Below, piece by piece: positions 11,371 to 22,858 of a stretch of 64,000 bases of DNA. The notes below the pieces were generated by a model. That model did not search any database, was not told the DNA's origin, and worked only from the letters and a program-made list of their open reading frames with translations. Both the position numbers and the translations under genes were made by a program. Positions within the stretch are counted from its first letter, which is position 1, and each line of letters begins with the position of its first letter. This DNA comes from Prorocentrum cordatum. Taxonomy: Eukaryota > Sar > Dinophyceae > Prorocentrales > Prorocentraceae. The DNA lies in the NCBI GenBank assembly GCA_963575745.1, contig CAUYUJ010009557.1, positions 1,094,684 through 1,158,683 on the forward strand. The letters run 5' to 3'.

Positions 11371-13219
11371 CGCCGGCCCAACGGGCCAGAGGCGTGCTAA
11401 GATCTCCGGTAACTACTTAACAATATTTCTAGTTCGCGCGCGCGGGGCGGCCCCTGGGGGGCCCCCGGCAAAAAGTACCCCGGCCGATCCCCGGCTGACC
11501 CCCGGGCGATCCCGAGGGGGGATGCTATTTTTCGCCACCCCTCACGAGGATCGTGGCCTCCGAGGGGGGGCTGCCAACGACTACCCCCCCCCCGCCCCAA
11601 GGGGCCCCCAAGAGCCCCCCAAGAGGCCCCAGGGGAGCCCAATACGCCGCCAAGGAGCCCCAAGACGCTCCCAAGAAGACCCCCAAGAAGCCCTCCTGAC
11701 GGCCCCAAGATGCCCCAAATAGCGCTCCAGGGCCGGCGGAATCAGCGGACGATTAATTAAAGTAGCGCCGCCATGCGGACCCTGCCATTTGGGCCTTACC
11801 TCGAGCTCCCGATGGGGCCACGACCCGTGTGAGGGGTGTGCCAACATGAGCATGTGCAGGGCACAGGAAGGAGGTGTCTCGGGGGAGGGGGAGGATGGGA
11901 AGAGGACCCCAAAGCACAGCATAATTGGGAATTGGCCTGGCGAAGGACCCAACCATCTCCATCTGCGGGTAGCGCAAGGCGCGGCCCTCTCGTCATAGGC
12001 AGTGCGCGTTCTGAGGCCTTCGGTGGTGTTCCCCATGGGGCCTCGCAACGTGGAATGGGTGTACCGACATTGATGGGTGGGGGGGTATGCGACCGCTGCA
12101 GCTTCCATCATTTTTGCTGGCGGAGACTCGACAGAGGGCACAAAACAAGCATTCAGTGCCTGAATTCATCAGAGGAATAAGTCGTGCGCAAGTGGGGGCA
12201 AGGAGAGGACCGAGATTCGTTCACACGGCAGGCGCCTGCTTCACAGGTCCGTCTGTGAGGGGCCTGGTGTGTCCTGCCTTCCTGGCGGCCCGGCCGGCCG
12301 CGGCGTCGAGGGCATCCAGCTGCGCGACTCTCTCGGCCGACAACGGCAATGCGTTCGCTACGACCCACAAGAATTCTCCGCCACGGCCCAGCAGCTTCCA
12401 TCCCCGCCTCCTCCGCCCCCGCCCCGCGCCCGTCGTTCTTCTGTCATCCGTCGTTCTCGTCGTCATGTCGTGTCGTCTCTCTGCACCCTGCGACAAGGTT
12501 CCCCTCTTGCTGGTCAAAAAATGTGATGGGTGGTGCTGGGCTGGGATGATCGGGCTGGGCGAAAGGGGGGGATAGCAAAGGGGGGTATGAGAATCAACTC
12601 GCGTAGCTGATTTTCCCGGCGCCTCCCTGCGCCAGAGACGGCTATGTATATCGAGGAATGGGCCCGCAGGCGGGGCCGAAACCAGCTGCACGCAGCATAT
12701 TTCGTAACCCCCCCTTTCCCAGAGCCCCCCTTTCGTTCGGCCAGAGATGAGACGGACGGCGGCATGCGACCGGCGCCATCGGGGCCTTCGGTGGGGCCCC
12801 CTGCCACGAAGCGTGTGAGGGGCTTCCAGAGATGGACATGCGGAGGGCGAGCACAAGCAGAGGAGGGGAAGAAGAGCAGGGGGAGGCGGGAGGAGGAGGA
12901 GACGACGGGGCGCTGCGGAGTCAAATTCGCCAACCCCTCGGGGTGCGTGAGACGCTGTCGTCGTCTTCGTCGTCTTCGTCGTCGCAAGTCCCGAAGAAAT
13001 CTAGAAACCAACAGAGAAAAAGAAACGTCGTATTAGTTAAGTCGATTCCCTCCCTTTCTCCCCCCTGACGAAGGGAAAGGGATGCCAGGGGGTACTGGGA
13101 GGGGCCCGGGGTCCTGGCGGCCCTCCCTACCCTCCCCAGCCCCGGAAGGACGGGGGGGCCTCCTCGGGGGGGTCCTTGAGGAGGGTCCCCGTGAGGAGGT
13201 CCCGTTTGTGATGGGGGGT
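11371..13219. other. Unassigned GC-rich region
   Basis: Contains a C-rich tract at 11580-11720 with CCCCAAGAGCC-like units, a satellite unit at 11760-11860, and several open frames. The minus frame at about 12380-12221 (ANALPLSAERVAQLDALDAA) resembles real protein and could be an exon remnant, but I cannot name it. No RNA gene seen. Confidence 0.4.
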
Positions 13220-13358
13220 CTGGAGGTTGGAAAGGGGTGTGGCATCAAGGGGTGTGGTGCCAATCGTGGAAGTGGCGATGCTATCTACGATAGATAACCT
13301 CGCCATATCCAGCATTGGCACCACACCCCTTTACACCACACCCCGTTCCTACCTCCAG
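13220..13358. repeat. Foldback with 45-bp arms
   Basis: Arms at 13220-13264 and 13314-13358 are inverted copies matching at 40 of 45 positions. The 49-nt loop holds further pairing (TGGCGA with TCGCCA, ATCT with AGAT), so nearly the whole 139 bp can fold as one hairpin. No clear target duplication was found. It could be a MITE or a foldback element. Confidence 0.8.
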
Positions 13359-14624
13359 GGGTAGGGTGATCCCAGGTCAGAATGCCGCCTCCCTGGCGTC
13401 CAAGCGGGTCCCGGGGGAGCGCCAGCGGGGGTGCCGGGGAGGTCCCGCCTTCAGGGTCGGCGGCACAGGCCGCAAAACCTTCACAATGAGGAGGACACAA
13501 CTCGTTCAACTCAATACAGGATGGCTGGATGTCGAATCCAGTGTTTCTGTACGTTTTTCGCGATCCACGCGCTTCGGTCAAAGATCGGTGCAAGCGAGTG
13601 AAGCCTTCGAGAGCCGGACAAAAACCTGCTGAGAGCCCCACGGTGGCCCCCAAACGGCTCAGGACGGCCCCTAAAGAGCCACCGGCTGGCCCAACGAGGC
13701 CTCTGGATGGACCCAAGGCGAATGCACGACCCAAGCCGGCCTCAAGACAGCCCGACCACGGTGAGAGGGCCCCAGGACGGCCCAGGAGGGCAGCGCGGGA
13801 CCTGCGACACGGCCCCACAAGTGTCAGTACGGCCCCGAGGCAACCAAAATATGCCGCATGGTAGCTCCTCAAGGTCGAGAAGGGAAGGGACACATGTGAG
13901 GCCGTATGGGGGTGCTCGAAGGGTGGCCCCACAGTGACTCGCTGGCGCGCTGGCGGATTCGCCTCAGGCACCTGGAGTGTTGAGGTGGTTCCAGATGCCA
14001 TCTTGGAGAGGAGCTCCCAAAATGGGTTCCCTCTCATCAGCCCTTCTTTGGACTTGAGGGTCATCTTGGAACGATATTGGGAAACCTATTGGGCCGTTTC
14101 TCTCTTGAACCGCTCTTCCGATCCATTCGGCGACGACGCGAAAGTCGAACAGAAACCTCACCTGCTCCAAAGATGCCCCCAGGGACTCCAGGATGGCACA
14201 CGAGGCTCCCAGGGCAGCCCCCTCAGGCCATCTTGCAGCAGTGTGGGGCCTCGATGGGATCATCGGCCATCCTGGGCTGCATCCGGGCCATCGACAAGGG
14301 TCCCCGTGCCCAGGGCGCGGCCCGGAGAGGGTCCTGGCGGGAAGGGCCTCCCGAAACCGCTGTCGTGGCGAGGGGGGCACTCAACGGCGTGTTGGAGGCA
14401 CGGTGGCGGATGAACAGCAAGAAGTCGGAAGCCCAACGGGCCAAGGGCCTGCTAGAGCCTCGGGCAAGATCCGATGCGATGCTGATTACTTGTGGACGCA
14501 TGTGTAATGTTATCAATATTACCTAACAGCGAAGACTGATATGTTTCTAGTGGGGTCAAAGAGAGCATCTTGACGCCCCAAGGGGGTCTGAGCGGGATCC
14601 GGACAAAACCGGACATAACCGGCA
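13359..14624. other. Unassigned region
   Basis: GC-rich, with long open frames on both strands that show no recognisable motif. Pieces such as CCCACGGTGGCCCCCAAACGG resemble the CCAAGACGGCC array family. Nothing else seen. Confidence 0.4.
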
Positions 14625-14678
14625 GCCCCAGGAATCCTTAGGAATCTTCAGGAGTTCTTAGGAATCCTTAGGAATCCA

Positions 14679-14874
14679 TTCCTAGAACACCATTCCCAGG
14701 CCACATTTTGAATGCCCGGAGCCAACTGTAGGCCACTTCGTGTGCTTCGTGTTCCTAGAACACCATTCCCAGGCCACATTTTGATTGCCCGGAGCCAACT
14801 GTAGGCCACTTCGTGTTCTTCGTGTTCCCAGAACACAATTCCCAGGCCACATTTTGACTACCCGGAGCCAACTG
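14679..14874. repeat. 73-bp tandem repeat, 2.7 copies
   Basis: Units start at 14679, 14752 and 14825. They contain CCCAGGCCACATTTTGA and GCCAACTGT. The third unit is cut where the GGCTGA satellite begins at 14875. Copies differ at only a few positions. Confidence 0.9.
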
Positions 14875-16317
14875 TGAGGCTGAGGCTGAGGCAGGCTGAG
14901 ACTGAACATGAGGCAGGCTGAGGCTGAGGCTGAGGCTGATGCAGGCTGAGGCTGAGAGGCTGACGCTGAGGCTGAGGCAGGCTGAGGCTGAGGCTGAGGC
15001 TGGGGGAGGCTGAGGCTGAGGCTGAGACAAGCCGAGGCAGGCTGAGGCTGAGGCTGAAGCTGAGGCAGGCTGAGGCTGAGGCTGAGGCTGTGGCTGAGGC
15101 TGAGGCAAGCTGCGGCTGAGGCAGGCTGAGGCTGAGGCTGATGCAGGCTGAGGCTGAGGCAGGCTGAGGCTGAGGCTGATGCAGGCTGAGGCTGAGAGGC
15201 TGACGCTGAGGCTGAGGCAGGCTGAGGCTGAGGCTGAGGCTGGGGGAGGCTGAGGCTGAGGCTGAGACAAGCCGAGGCAGGCTGAGGCTGAGGCTGAAGC
15301 TGAGGCAGGCTGAGGCTGAGGCTGAGGCTGTGGCTGAGGCTGAGGCAAGCTGCGGCTGAGGCAGGCTGAGGCTGAGGCTGATGCAGGCTGAGGCTGAGGC
15401 AGGCTGAGGCTGAGGCTGAGGCAGGCTGAGGCTGAGGCTGAGGCTGAGGCCGAGGCAGGCTGAGGCTGAAGCCGAGGCAAGCCGAGGCAGGCTGACGCTG
15501 AGGCTGAGGCAGGCTGAGGCTGAGGCTGTGGCTGTGCAGGCTGAGGCTGAGGCTGAGGCAGGCTGAGGCTGAGGCAGGCTGCAGGCTGAGGCTGAGGCTG
15601 AGGCTGAGGCAGGCTGAGGCTGAGGCTGAGGCCGAGGTTGGCTGAGGCGAGGCAAGCCGAGGCAGGCTGAGGCTGAGGCTAAAGCTGAGGCAGGCTGAGG
15701 CTAAGGCTGAGACTGTGGCTAAGGCTGAGGCAAGCTGCGGCTGAGGCTGAGGCTGAGGCTGAGGCAGGCTGAGGCTGAGGCTGATGCAGGCTGAGGCTGA
15801 GAGGCTTACGCTGATGCTGAGGCAGACTGAGGCTGAGGCTGAGGCTGAGGCAGGCTGAGGCTGAGGCTGAGGCAAGCCGAGGCAGGCTGAGGCTGAGGCT
15901 GAAGCTGTGGCAAGCTGAGGCTGAGGCTGAGGCTGTGGCTGAGGCTGAGGCAAGCTGAGGCTGAGGCAGGCTGAGGCTGAGGCTGATGCAGGCTGAGGCT
16001 GAGGCAGGCTGAGGCAGAAAATGAGGCAGGCTGAAGCTGAGGCTGAGGCCGAGGCAGGCTGAGGCTGAGGCCGAGGCAAGGCGAGGCAGGCTGAGGCTGA
16101 GGCTGAAGCTGAGGCAGGCTGATGCTGAAGCTGAGGCTGAGGCTGTGGCTGTGGCTGAGGCAAGCTGCGGCTGAGGCAGGCTGAGGCTGAGGCTGATGCA
16201 GGCTGAGGCTGAGGCAGGCTGAGGCTGAGGCTGAGGCAGGCTGAGGCTGAGGCTGAGGCCGAGGCTGAGGCCGAGGCAGGCTGAGGCTGAGGCCGAGGCA
16301 AGCCGAGGCAGGCTGGG
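14875..16317. repeat. GGCTGA satellite, main block
   Basis: About 1.44 kb of GGCTGAGGCTGAGGCA-type units. Within it, 14941-15180 and 15181-15420 are a tandem pair of 240-bp higher-order units that I find identical except for the last base. The minus strand stays open for 572 codons (Pro/Gln/Ser/Ala-rich); this is repeat translation, not a gene. Confidence 0.95.
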
Positions 16318-16321
16318 CCGC

Positions 16322-16436
16322 GACTGCGAGAACAGTAGAATTCTACAACTGGATTCTCACCTGAATCGTAAGGGAAATGCTTCCAGATATGCTTATACAC
16401 ATCGCTGTTAGGTTGCGTTGCACGGATAATATCTCT
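16322..16436 (-). repeat. Dispersed unit beside satellite, copy 2
   Basis: Counterpart of 455-560. On the minus strand it precedes the GGCTGA block directly. In one minus frame both copies read a similar short peptide (LTA-CI-ISGS), so a shared coding origin is possible. Confidence 0.6.
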
Positions 16437-16439
16437 GTT

Positions 16440-16602
16440 TGGTTATCTCTCTCTCTCTCTGTGTCTCTCGCTCCCTCTCGCACTCTCTCTCTCTCTCTCC
16501 CTCTCTGGACGACGTGTCTAGACGTATGTGTGCCCATTTGTGTGGTTGATTGTATGTTTGCACGTATGTGTGTATGTATGTATGTATGTATGTATGTATG
16601 TA

Positions 16603-16645
<43 letters not shown>

Positions 16646-16710
16646 GTGCATGTGCATGTGCATGTGCATGTGTACGTGTATGTGTATGTGTATGTGTATG
16701 CGTAGGTGTA

Positions 16711-16741
<31 letters not shown>

Positions 16742-17490
16742 GTATGTATGTCTGTATGTATGAATGTCTGTGTGTATGTATGTATGCATAATTATATGTA
16801 CGTATGTATGTATGCACGTATTTATGTGTGTAAGAAGGTCTGTGCGTATGACATGTCTGTATGTATGTTTGTATGGTGTATGTATGTTTCGGCACCACCT
16901 GATGCCGGGGCGTTGCCCCATCATGGCCTTGACGTGAGGCCCCTTCTTCTGCCCCACCTCTTTGTTAATTCAAGCTGTGCACGACCCGCTGAGCTTCGAC
17001 CAGAAGAGGTGCGCTCTCGACCCGCGAGCCAAAACAGCGTGTATGTATGTGTGTATGCATGTATGTATGGCGGTATGTCTGCATGTTTGCATGTATGTAT
17101 GTGTGTGTCAACACATATGTATGTGTTTATGTATGCATGTATGTGTTTATGTACGTGTCTAACTGTATGAAACAGTGTCTATGTATGTATGCACCGATTG
17201 GTTGATGAATGTGTGCATTCATATATATATATACACGTATATGTATATGTGTATGCATTCATGCGTGCGTGCATGTATGCATGCATGCATGCACGCATGT
17301 ATGTATGTATGTATGTATGTATGTATGTTATGTGTGTATGTATGTATGTATGTAGGCGTTTATGTATGTATGTAGGTTTGCATGTATTTATGTTTATGTA
17401 TGCCTGCATACATGCACGAATGCATGTATGTAAATGTGTATGTGCGTTCGTACGTATGTATGTATGTATGGATGCACGTCAATATGTGTG
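16440..17490. repeat. TC and TATG microsatellites
   Basis: (TC)n at 16440-16505, then TATG/GTATGTGTATGT units at 16555-16875 and 17036-17490. A unique 150-bp island at 16882-17035 splits the TATG array. All frames are open because the repeat lacks stops. Confidence 0.9.
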
Positions 17491-17669
17491 TGTGAACGTA
17501 CACACCACACACGAGAGAGAGCGCCCACGCAACGACCGAACAAGGAAGGGACCCCCCTTAGCTCCCCCCTCCCCCTGTGAACCTCCGCTGCCCGAAGCCG
17601 CCCCCCCTCCCCCTTGTTTCCCAACCATCCTGTGGTGTTGGGTCCTCGTTTTGAAGGACGGTGCCCCGC

Positions 17670-17795
17670 GTCTCCTTCCTCCTCTCCTCTTCCTCCTCCT
17701 CCTCCTCCTCCTCCTCGTCCTCGTCCTCTTCCTCCTCCTCCTCCTCCTCCTCCTCCTCTTTCTCCCCCTCCTCCTCCTCATCCTCCCTCCTCCAT
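17670..17795. repeat. (CTC)n tract
   Basis: CTC and CTT units, imperfect. Lies just before the 88-91-bp satellite array. Confidence 0.9.
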
Positions 17796-17825
17796 TTCCT
17801 TGCCTTTGGTCTCCGCGTGTCTCTG

Positions 17826-18490
17826 TTTCGGCACACCCCTCACACGCTTCGTGGCCCCATATGGTGTTCCACCTGAAATCCCAATAGCGCAGCCCGCATG
17901 GCGGCGCCGCTCCATTTTGGTACACCCCTCACACGTTTCATGGCCCCATAGGGAAGGTCCCACTGGCGCAGCCCGCATGGCGTCGCTGCCCCATTTTGGC
18001 ACCCCTCGCACGCTTCGTGGCCCCATTGGGAGCCCCATCCAGGGTCCCACTGGCGCAGCCCGCATGGCGGCGCCGCCCCATTTTGGCACACCCCTCACAA
18101 GTTTCATGGCCCCATATGGGGGCTCCATCTTAGGTCCCAGTGGCGCAGCCCGCATGGCGGCGCCTATCCATTTTGGCACAACCCTCACGCGCTTCCTGGC
18201 CCCATAGGGAGCTCCGCCGAAGGTCCCAGTGGCGCAGCCCGCATGGCGGCGCTGCCCCATTTTGGCACACCCCTCGCACGCTTCGTGGCCCCATGGGGAG
18301 CCCCATCCAGGGTCCCAGTGGCGCAGCCCGCATGGCGGCGCCGCCCCATTCAGGCACACCCCTCACACTTGATGTGGCCACATAGGGAGCTCCACCTGAA
18401 GGCCCCGGCCGTGTGCTGCCCGCATGGCGGCGCCGCCCTATTTTGGCACACCCCTCACACGTTTCATGGCCCCTGACACGTTTTGGAAAC
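17826..18490 (+). repeat. 88-91-bp satellite array, about 7.5 units
   Basis: Head-to-tail units beginning near GGCACACCCCTCACACG at about 17831, 17921, 18000, 18087, 18177, 18266, 18354 and 18447. Each holds GCAGCCCGCATGGCGGCG and ends in CCCATTTTGGC. Units are 85-95% alike by eye. Reverse-orientation relatives are scattered from 7.8 to 12.8 kb, and one partial copy is at 19524-19565. Confidence 0.9.
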
Positions 18491-18539
18491 GCTCTCTCCG
18501 TCTCGTGGACTCTCGCCCTGGGCCGTCGGCTGTCCAGCG

Positions 18540-19060
18540 CGCTGCCCCCATCGGCCGACGTAACCCAGGCGTGATCCTGGACTGCGGCCGCCCCGAGGTG
18601 GGGAACGGCAGGAAGGAGGACGACGACTGGCGGCTGGAGTTCTACGCGCTGCTCTCGCGCGTCACGCGCCACGAGGACCTCCTGCTCACGCGGGCGCCGC
18701 GCATCGATTTCTTCCCGGCAGGGCCGCCGGAGGGATTGCGAAGCAGCTGGAGCAGTTTGCTACGCGCACGAAGCAGCGCATGAGGGAGGCGACGGCGCAT
18801 CGATTTCTTCCCGGCAGGGCCGCCGGAGGGATTGCGAAGCAGCTGGAGCAGTTTGCTACGCGCACGAAGCGGCGCATGAGGGAGGCGACGGCCCTCGCCA
18901 GGGAGCGGGGCTTCAGCGAGTTTATCCGCGAGGCTTGGCTTGAAAAGCGACCCGCCCGAGCCTCGCCGTCTTTCGACGGTCTGACTGTTTGGCTTCGCGC
19001 CGCGGGCAACCCGCGCGCGTCGCTGGGGTCCTCTCGGGGCGACCAGCGCGCGTCGCGGGA
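18540..19060 (+). pseudogene. Possible gene fragment with 96-bp in-frame duplication
   Basis: A tandem pair of 96-bp units starts near 18701 and 18797. The length is 32 codons, so the plus frame is kept. That frame reads IAKQLEQFATRTK, RMREAT and then LARERGFSEFIREAWLEK, which looks like a helical protein rather than repeat noise. No known domain recognised. Upstream another plus frame reads DDDWRLEFYALLSR. It may be an exon remnant; start, end and splicing are unknown. Confidence 0.35.
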
Positions 19061-19278
19061 ATTCCGCGCTGCGCTCTGCCCAGAACCTCGCTCGCCCCCG
19101 TCGTCTCTCTGCCCGGCGGCCACAGCCTTGCCCGCTATCAGCCAGCCAGCTCTTTTTGCTCCGCACAGCGGACGACCCGCGCGCGTCGCCGGGACCCCTT
19201 CGGGGCATCCGGCGTGCGTCGCGGGGGCCCCGTGTGGCGCCGCGCCCGCAGCCTCGGACATGGGCGCGCACGGGCAAA

Positions 19279-19299
19279 GAGAGAGAGAGAGAGAGAGAG

Positions 19300-19355
<56 letters not shown>
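19279..19355. repeat. (GA)n followed by A56
   Basis: GAGA run followed by 56 consecutive A (19300-19355). It could be a microsatellite or the tail of a retroposed sequence. No recognisable retroposon lies immediately upstream. Confidence 0.9.
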
Positions 19356-19356
<1 letters not shown>

Positions 19357-19639
19357 GGGAAGGAAGCGGGCGCGATCCTCGGGAGGAGCGCGCCGACATG
19401 GGCGTCGACGCTTATGCGCGTGGACTGATTCGCACGCAGACTCATTCACAATCAGACTCACTCGCGCTCAGTCTCTCGCACGCAGACCTATCGTTTTCGC
19501 TCGCGTCGCGTGCCCCGCCACGCATCTCGGCGCGCCCCTCGCACGGTTCGTGGCCCCATAGGGAGCGCGGGCAAAGATGATATTCAGAATTGCGGTATTC
19601 ACATCTGCGCATGGTTGGGTCCTTCGCCAGGATAATTTC

Positions 19640-19960
19640 CCGTCCCTCGGAGACGCCCCCCCCCCCCCCACCCTCGCGCTTCGGAAGCTACCCCCCTCTC
19701 CCGTCCCCTGCTTTCTAAAAGGGGGGATTAGCGCCCCCCCTTTGGCCGAAGGCCGCCCCCCCCGCTCCCCCCCTTTGTGCAGCCCTGCGACCAAGCCCCT
19801 CCCCCCCTTCACGCTCTGGGAACAAGCCTTCACCCCCTTTCAGATGGGAGGGTGAGAGGGGCTTAGCCACCTCTTCCTCCCTCCCTTTGGACGACCCCCC
19901 CTGCCGAAAGCCCCCCCTCTCCATCCCTTTTTGGCTACATCGGGGGGCTTGGAAGATCCC
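19640..19960. other. C-rich, G-poor segment
   Basis: Long C runs with CCCCCCTTT-type motifs on the plus strand. No gene seen. It leads into the minisatellite that follows. Confidence 0.6.
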
Positions 19961-19974
19961 CCCTTTTGGTTAAA

Positions 19975-21490
19975 GAAAGGGCGACGATCAAAATGCGCCG
20001 AAAAGAAACAGAGCGCCGAAAACCGAAGTGCCACCGAACCGAAGGGGCGCCGAACATCAAAGGGCGCCGATAGCAAAAAGTGCGCCGAAAAACGAAAAAA
20101 AACGCTGAAAACCAAGCGAACGAAGAAAACAAAAGAGCGCCGAGAACCAAAAAGACGCCGAATACCAAAAGGATGCCGAGAACCAACCGGGGGCGTAGAA
20201 AATCAAGGAACGCAACAAATCAAAAGAGCGCCGAAAACCAGAGCGGCGCCGAAAACAAAAAGGGCGCCAAAACCAAAAGAGCGTCGAAAAGAAAAGTGCG
20301 CCGAAAAACAATGCATCCCGAACACAACAAAGGCGCCAAAAAACCAAAGGGGCGCCGAAGACCAATAGGGCGCCGAAAACCATCCGACAACCAGAGTGGC
20401 ACCGAACACCAAAGGGGCGACGAAACCAATGGATTGCCGAAGACCAAAGGGGCGCCGACAACCACAAGGGTACCGAAAACCAAAGGGGCGCCGAACACCA
20501 AAAAGGTGCAGAAAACCAATGGGGCACCGAAGACCGAAGATGCGACGATAACCAAAAGGGCGCCGAAAACCGAAAGGAGCGCTGAAAACTAAAAGGGCTC
20601 CAAAGGGGCGCCAAACACTAAATTCCTACACCGGACACCAAAGGGGCGCCGAAAACCAAAGAGCACCGAAAACAAAAAGGGCGCCAAAAACCAAAGGGGC
20701 GCCACCAAGCAAAAGCAAGCCGAAAACCAACGATGCGACGAAAACCCTAGGGGCACCGACAACCAAAGGGACAACACCCAAAATGGCGCCGAACACTAAA
20801 GGGGCGCCGAAAACCGAAGAAGCACCGACAACCAAAAGGTACCCAAAACCAACAGGGCGCCGAAAACCAAAGGGGCACCGGAAACCAAAGAGGCGTCGAG
20901 AACCATCAGGGTGCCAAAAACCATAAGGGCACCGAAAACGAAAGGGGCGCCGAAAACCAGGAGGGCGCCGAAAACGAAGAAAATGCTGAACACCAGAGAG
21001 GCGTCAGAAACCCCCAAAACGTACAAAACCGATAGGTCTCCGAAAACCAAGGAGCGCGCCGAAACCCAAAGGGGCGCCGAAAATCAAAGGTGCGCTGAGA
21101 ACCACAGGGGCGCCGAAAGCCAAAGGGCTGCGAAAATCAAAATGGTGCCGAAAACTAAAATAACGCCGGGAAACAAAGGAGCGCCGAAAACCGAAGGGGC
21201 GCCGAACACCCAAAGGGCGCCGAAAACACACATGGCGAGGATGCCAGCGAGGCGCCGAAAACCACAGAGGCGAACACCAGGAGGGCGCCGAAAACCAAAA
21301 GGGCGCCGAAACCCAAAGAGCGCCGAAAGCCAAACGTGGCGCAGAAAACCAAAGAGGGGCCGAACACCAAAGAGAAGCCGAAAACCACAAGGGCACCGAA
21401 CACACAAAGGGGCGCCGAAAACCAAAAGAAGCGCCGAAAAAACCAAGACGGCGCCGAAAACCAAATGGGCGCCGAAAATCCGCCGCCCCC
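19975..21490. repeat. 18-bp minisatellite, 1.5 kb
   Basis: About 80 degenerate units related to GGGGCGCCGAAAACCAAA, 17-19 bp each. Units of 18 bp keep frames open, giving Lys-Thr-Lys-Gly-Ala-Pro repeats on plus and Phe-rich frames on minus. Strong strand asymmetry (purine-rich plus strand). Not considered coding. Confidence 0.9.
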
Positions 21491-21559
21491 TGTTGAATCA
21501 TCTTAAGGGTGCGTGGCGTACTAGATGATTTCGGTTTTAGTTTTGGTTCTTTTCAGGAA

Positions 21560-22800
21560 GAACTCCCCCTGGGGCCCCCGCGCGTCCCGCCAGCCACCCA
21601 GAAGACCCAGTTGCAAACGGTTTTCCTGCCCCAGACGGCCCCAGGATGGCACAAGATGGCTTCCAAGACGGCTAAGATGGGTCCAATATGCCTCCAAGAC
21701 GGCCCAAGATCCCAAGATGCACCCAAGACGGCCTATGATAGCCTCAAGATGGCCTAAGACGGCCCAAGAGGCCCCCAAGAGGCCTCCCAGACGCTCCAAG
21801 AGCTCCTCCACGAGGGCCCGAAAAGGCCAAAATCATTGATTGTCTATTTGTTTTCGAAGGAGTTTGACATTTGCGTCTTTTTCGAAGTCCGACGGCTGAA
21901 GACGGCCCAAGAGGCCCCCAAGATCGCCCCAAGATCGCCCAAGAGGCCTCCAAGAGCGCCCCATGACGGCCCAAGAGGCCTCCAAGACGGCCCGAAGAGG
22001 GCCCCAAGAGGTTTCCAACACGGCCAAGATAGCCTCCAAGACGGCTAAGATGGCTCCAAGATGCCTCCAAGACGACCCAAGATGCATCCAAAACGGCCTA
22101 AGATGGCCTCAAGATGACCCAAGATGGCCCAAGAGGCCCCCAAAAGGCCTCCAACAGGCCTCCAAGAGGTCCTCCAGGAGGGCCCGAAGAAATCAAAATC
22201 TGTGGTCTTCCCTAGGTGTTCAAATACTTTGGAGCGGCTTCCAACGGCCCAAGCCGATCCAAGAGCGCCCAAGAGGCCTCCGATGTGGCCCCAGGACGGC
22301 CCAAGAAGCCCCCAAGACGGCCCAAAGACGGCCTAAGAGGCTTCCAAGACGCCCAAGATGGCCTCCAAGACGGCCAAGATGGCCCCAAGAAAACCAAGTG
22401 GTGATTAAAGATGTTTCCAGGAACGGCCCAATATGCAGTCAGGATTGCCCAAGATGGCCTCAAGAAGGCCCAAGACGGCCCCAGAGGCCCCAAGGAGGCC
22501 GCCAAAACGTGCCAAGAGAGGTCACCAAAAGGCATCATTGTCTTTCGGTGTTTGAAAGATTTGGGGATCTGCTGCTTTTCGGTCCTCCGACGGCCCAAGA
22601 CGGTCCAAGAGGTCATCAAGATCGCCCCAGGAGCGCCCACGAGGCCTCCAAGATGGTCCCAGGACGACCCAAGACGTCCCCAAGACGGCCCCAAGATGGC
22701 CCAAAGACGGCCTAAGAGGCCTCCAAGACTCGCAAGATGGCCTCCAAGACGGCCCTGAAGCGTCCCAAGAGGTCCCCAATAGGGCCCCAAGTTGGTTCAG
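21560..22800 (+). repeat. CCAAGACGGCC array with ~350-bp higher-order period
   Basis: Degenerate 11-22-bp units of the type CTCCAAGACGGCCCAAGAGG. AT-richer cores recur at about 21840-21895, 22190-22240 and 22530-22580, spaced 345-350 bp and each followed by a variant of CCGACGGCCCAAGA. Related arrays lie at 55850-56440 and 62220-63290 (same orientation) and 25690-26480 (opposite). Confidence 0.85.
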
Positions 22801-22858
22801 GTCGATGCGCCCTCCCTGAGCCCCCCCCCCCCCCTACACTTCGGCGGCGAACGCTCCC

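Noticed and set aside
14682-16400. 572-codon minus-strand frame rich in Pro, Gln, Ser, Ala
   Set aside because: Product of the GGCTGA satellite, which lacks stops in several frames.
16377-17375. Cys/Met/Val-rich and His/Thr-rich frames resembling metallothionein-like or His-rich proteins
   Set aside because: Direct translations of the TATG and TATGTG microsatellite.
17826-18490. CCATTTTGGC in every satellite unit, equal to ten central bases of the spliced leader
   Set aside because: Bases on either side do not match the SL, and the motif is repeated only because the unit is repeated; chance similarity is likely.
19931-21528. Lys/Thr/Pro-rich plus frames and Phe-rich minus frames that mimic histone-like or membrane proteins
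   Set aside because: Arise from the 18-bp minisatellite; no domain and no frame conservation.
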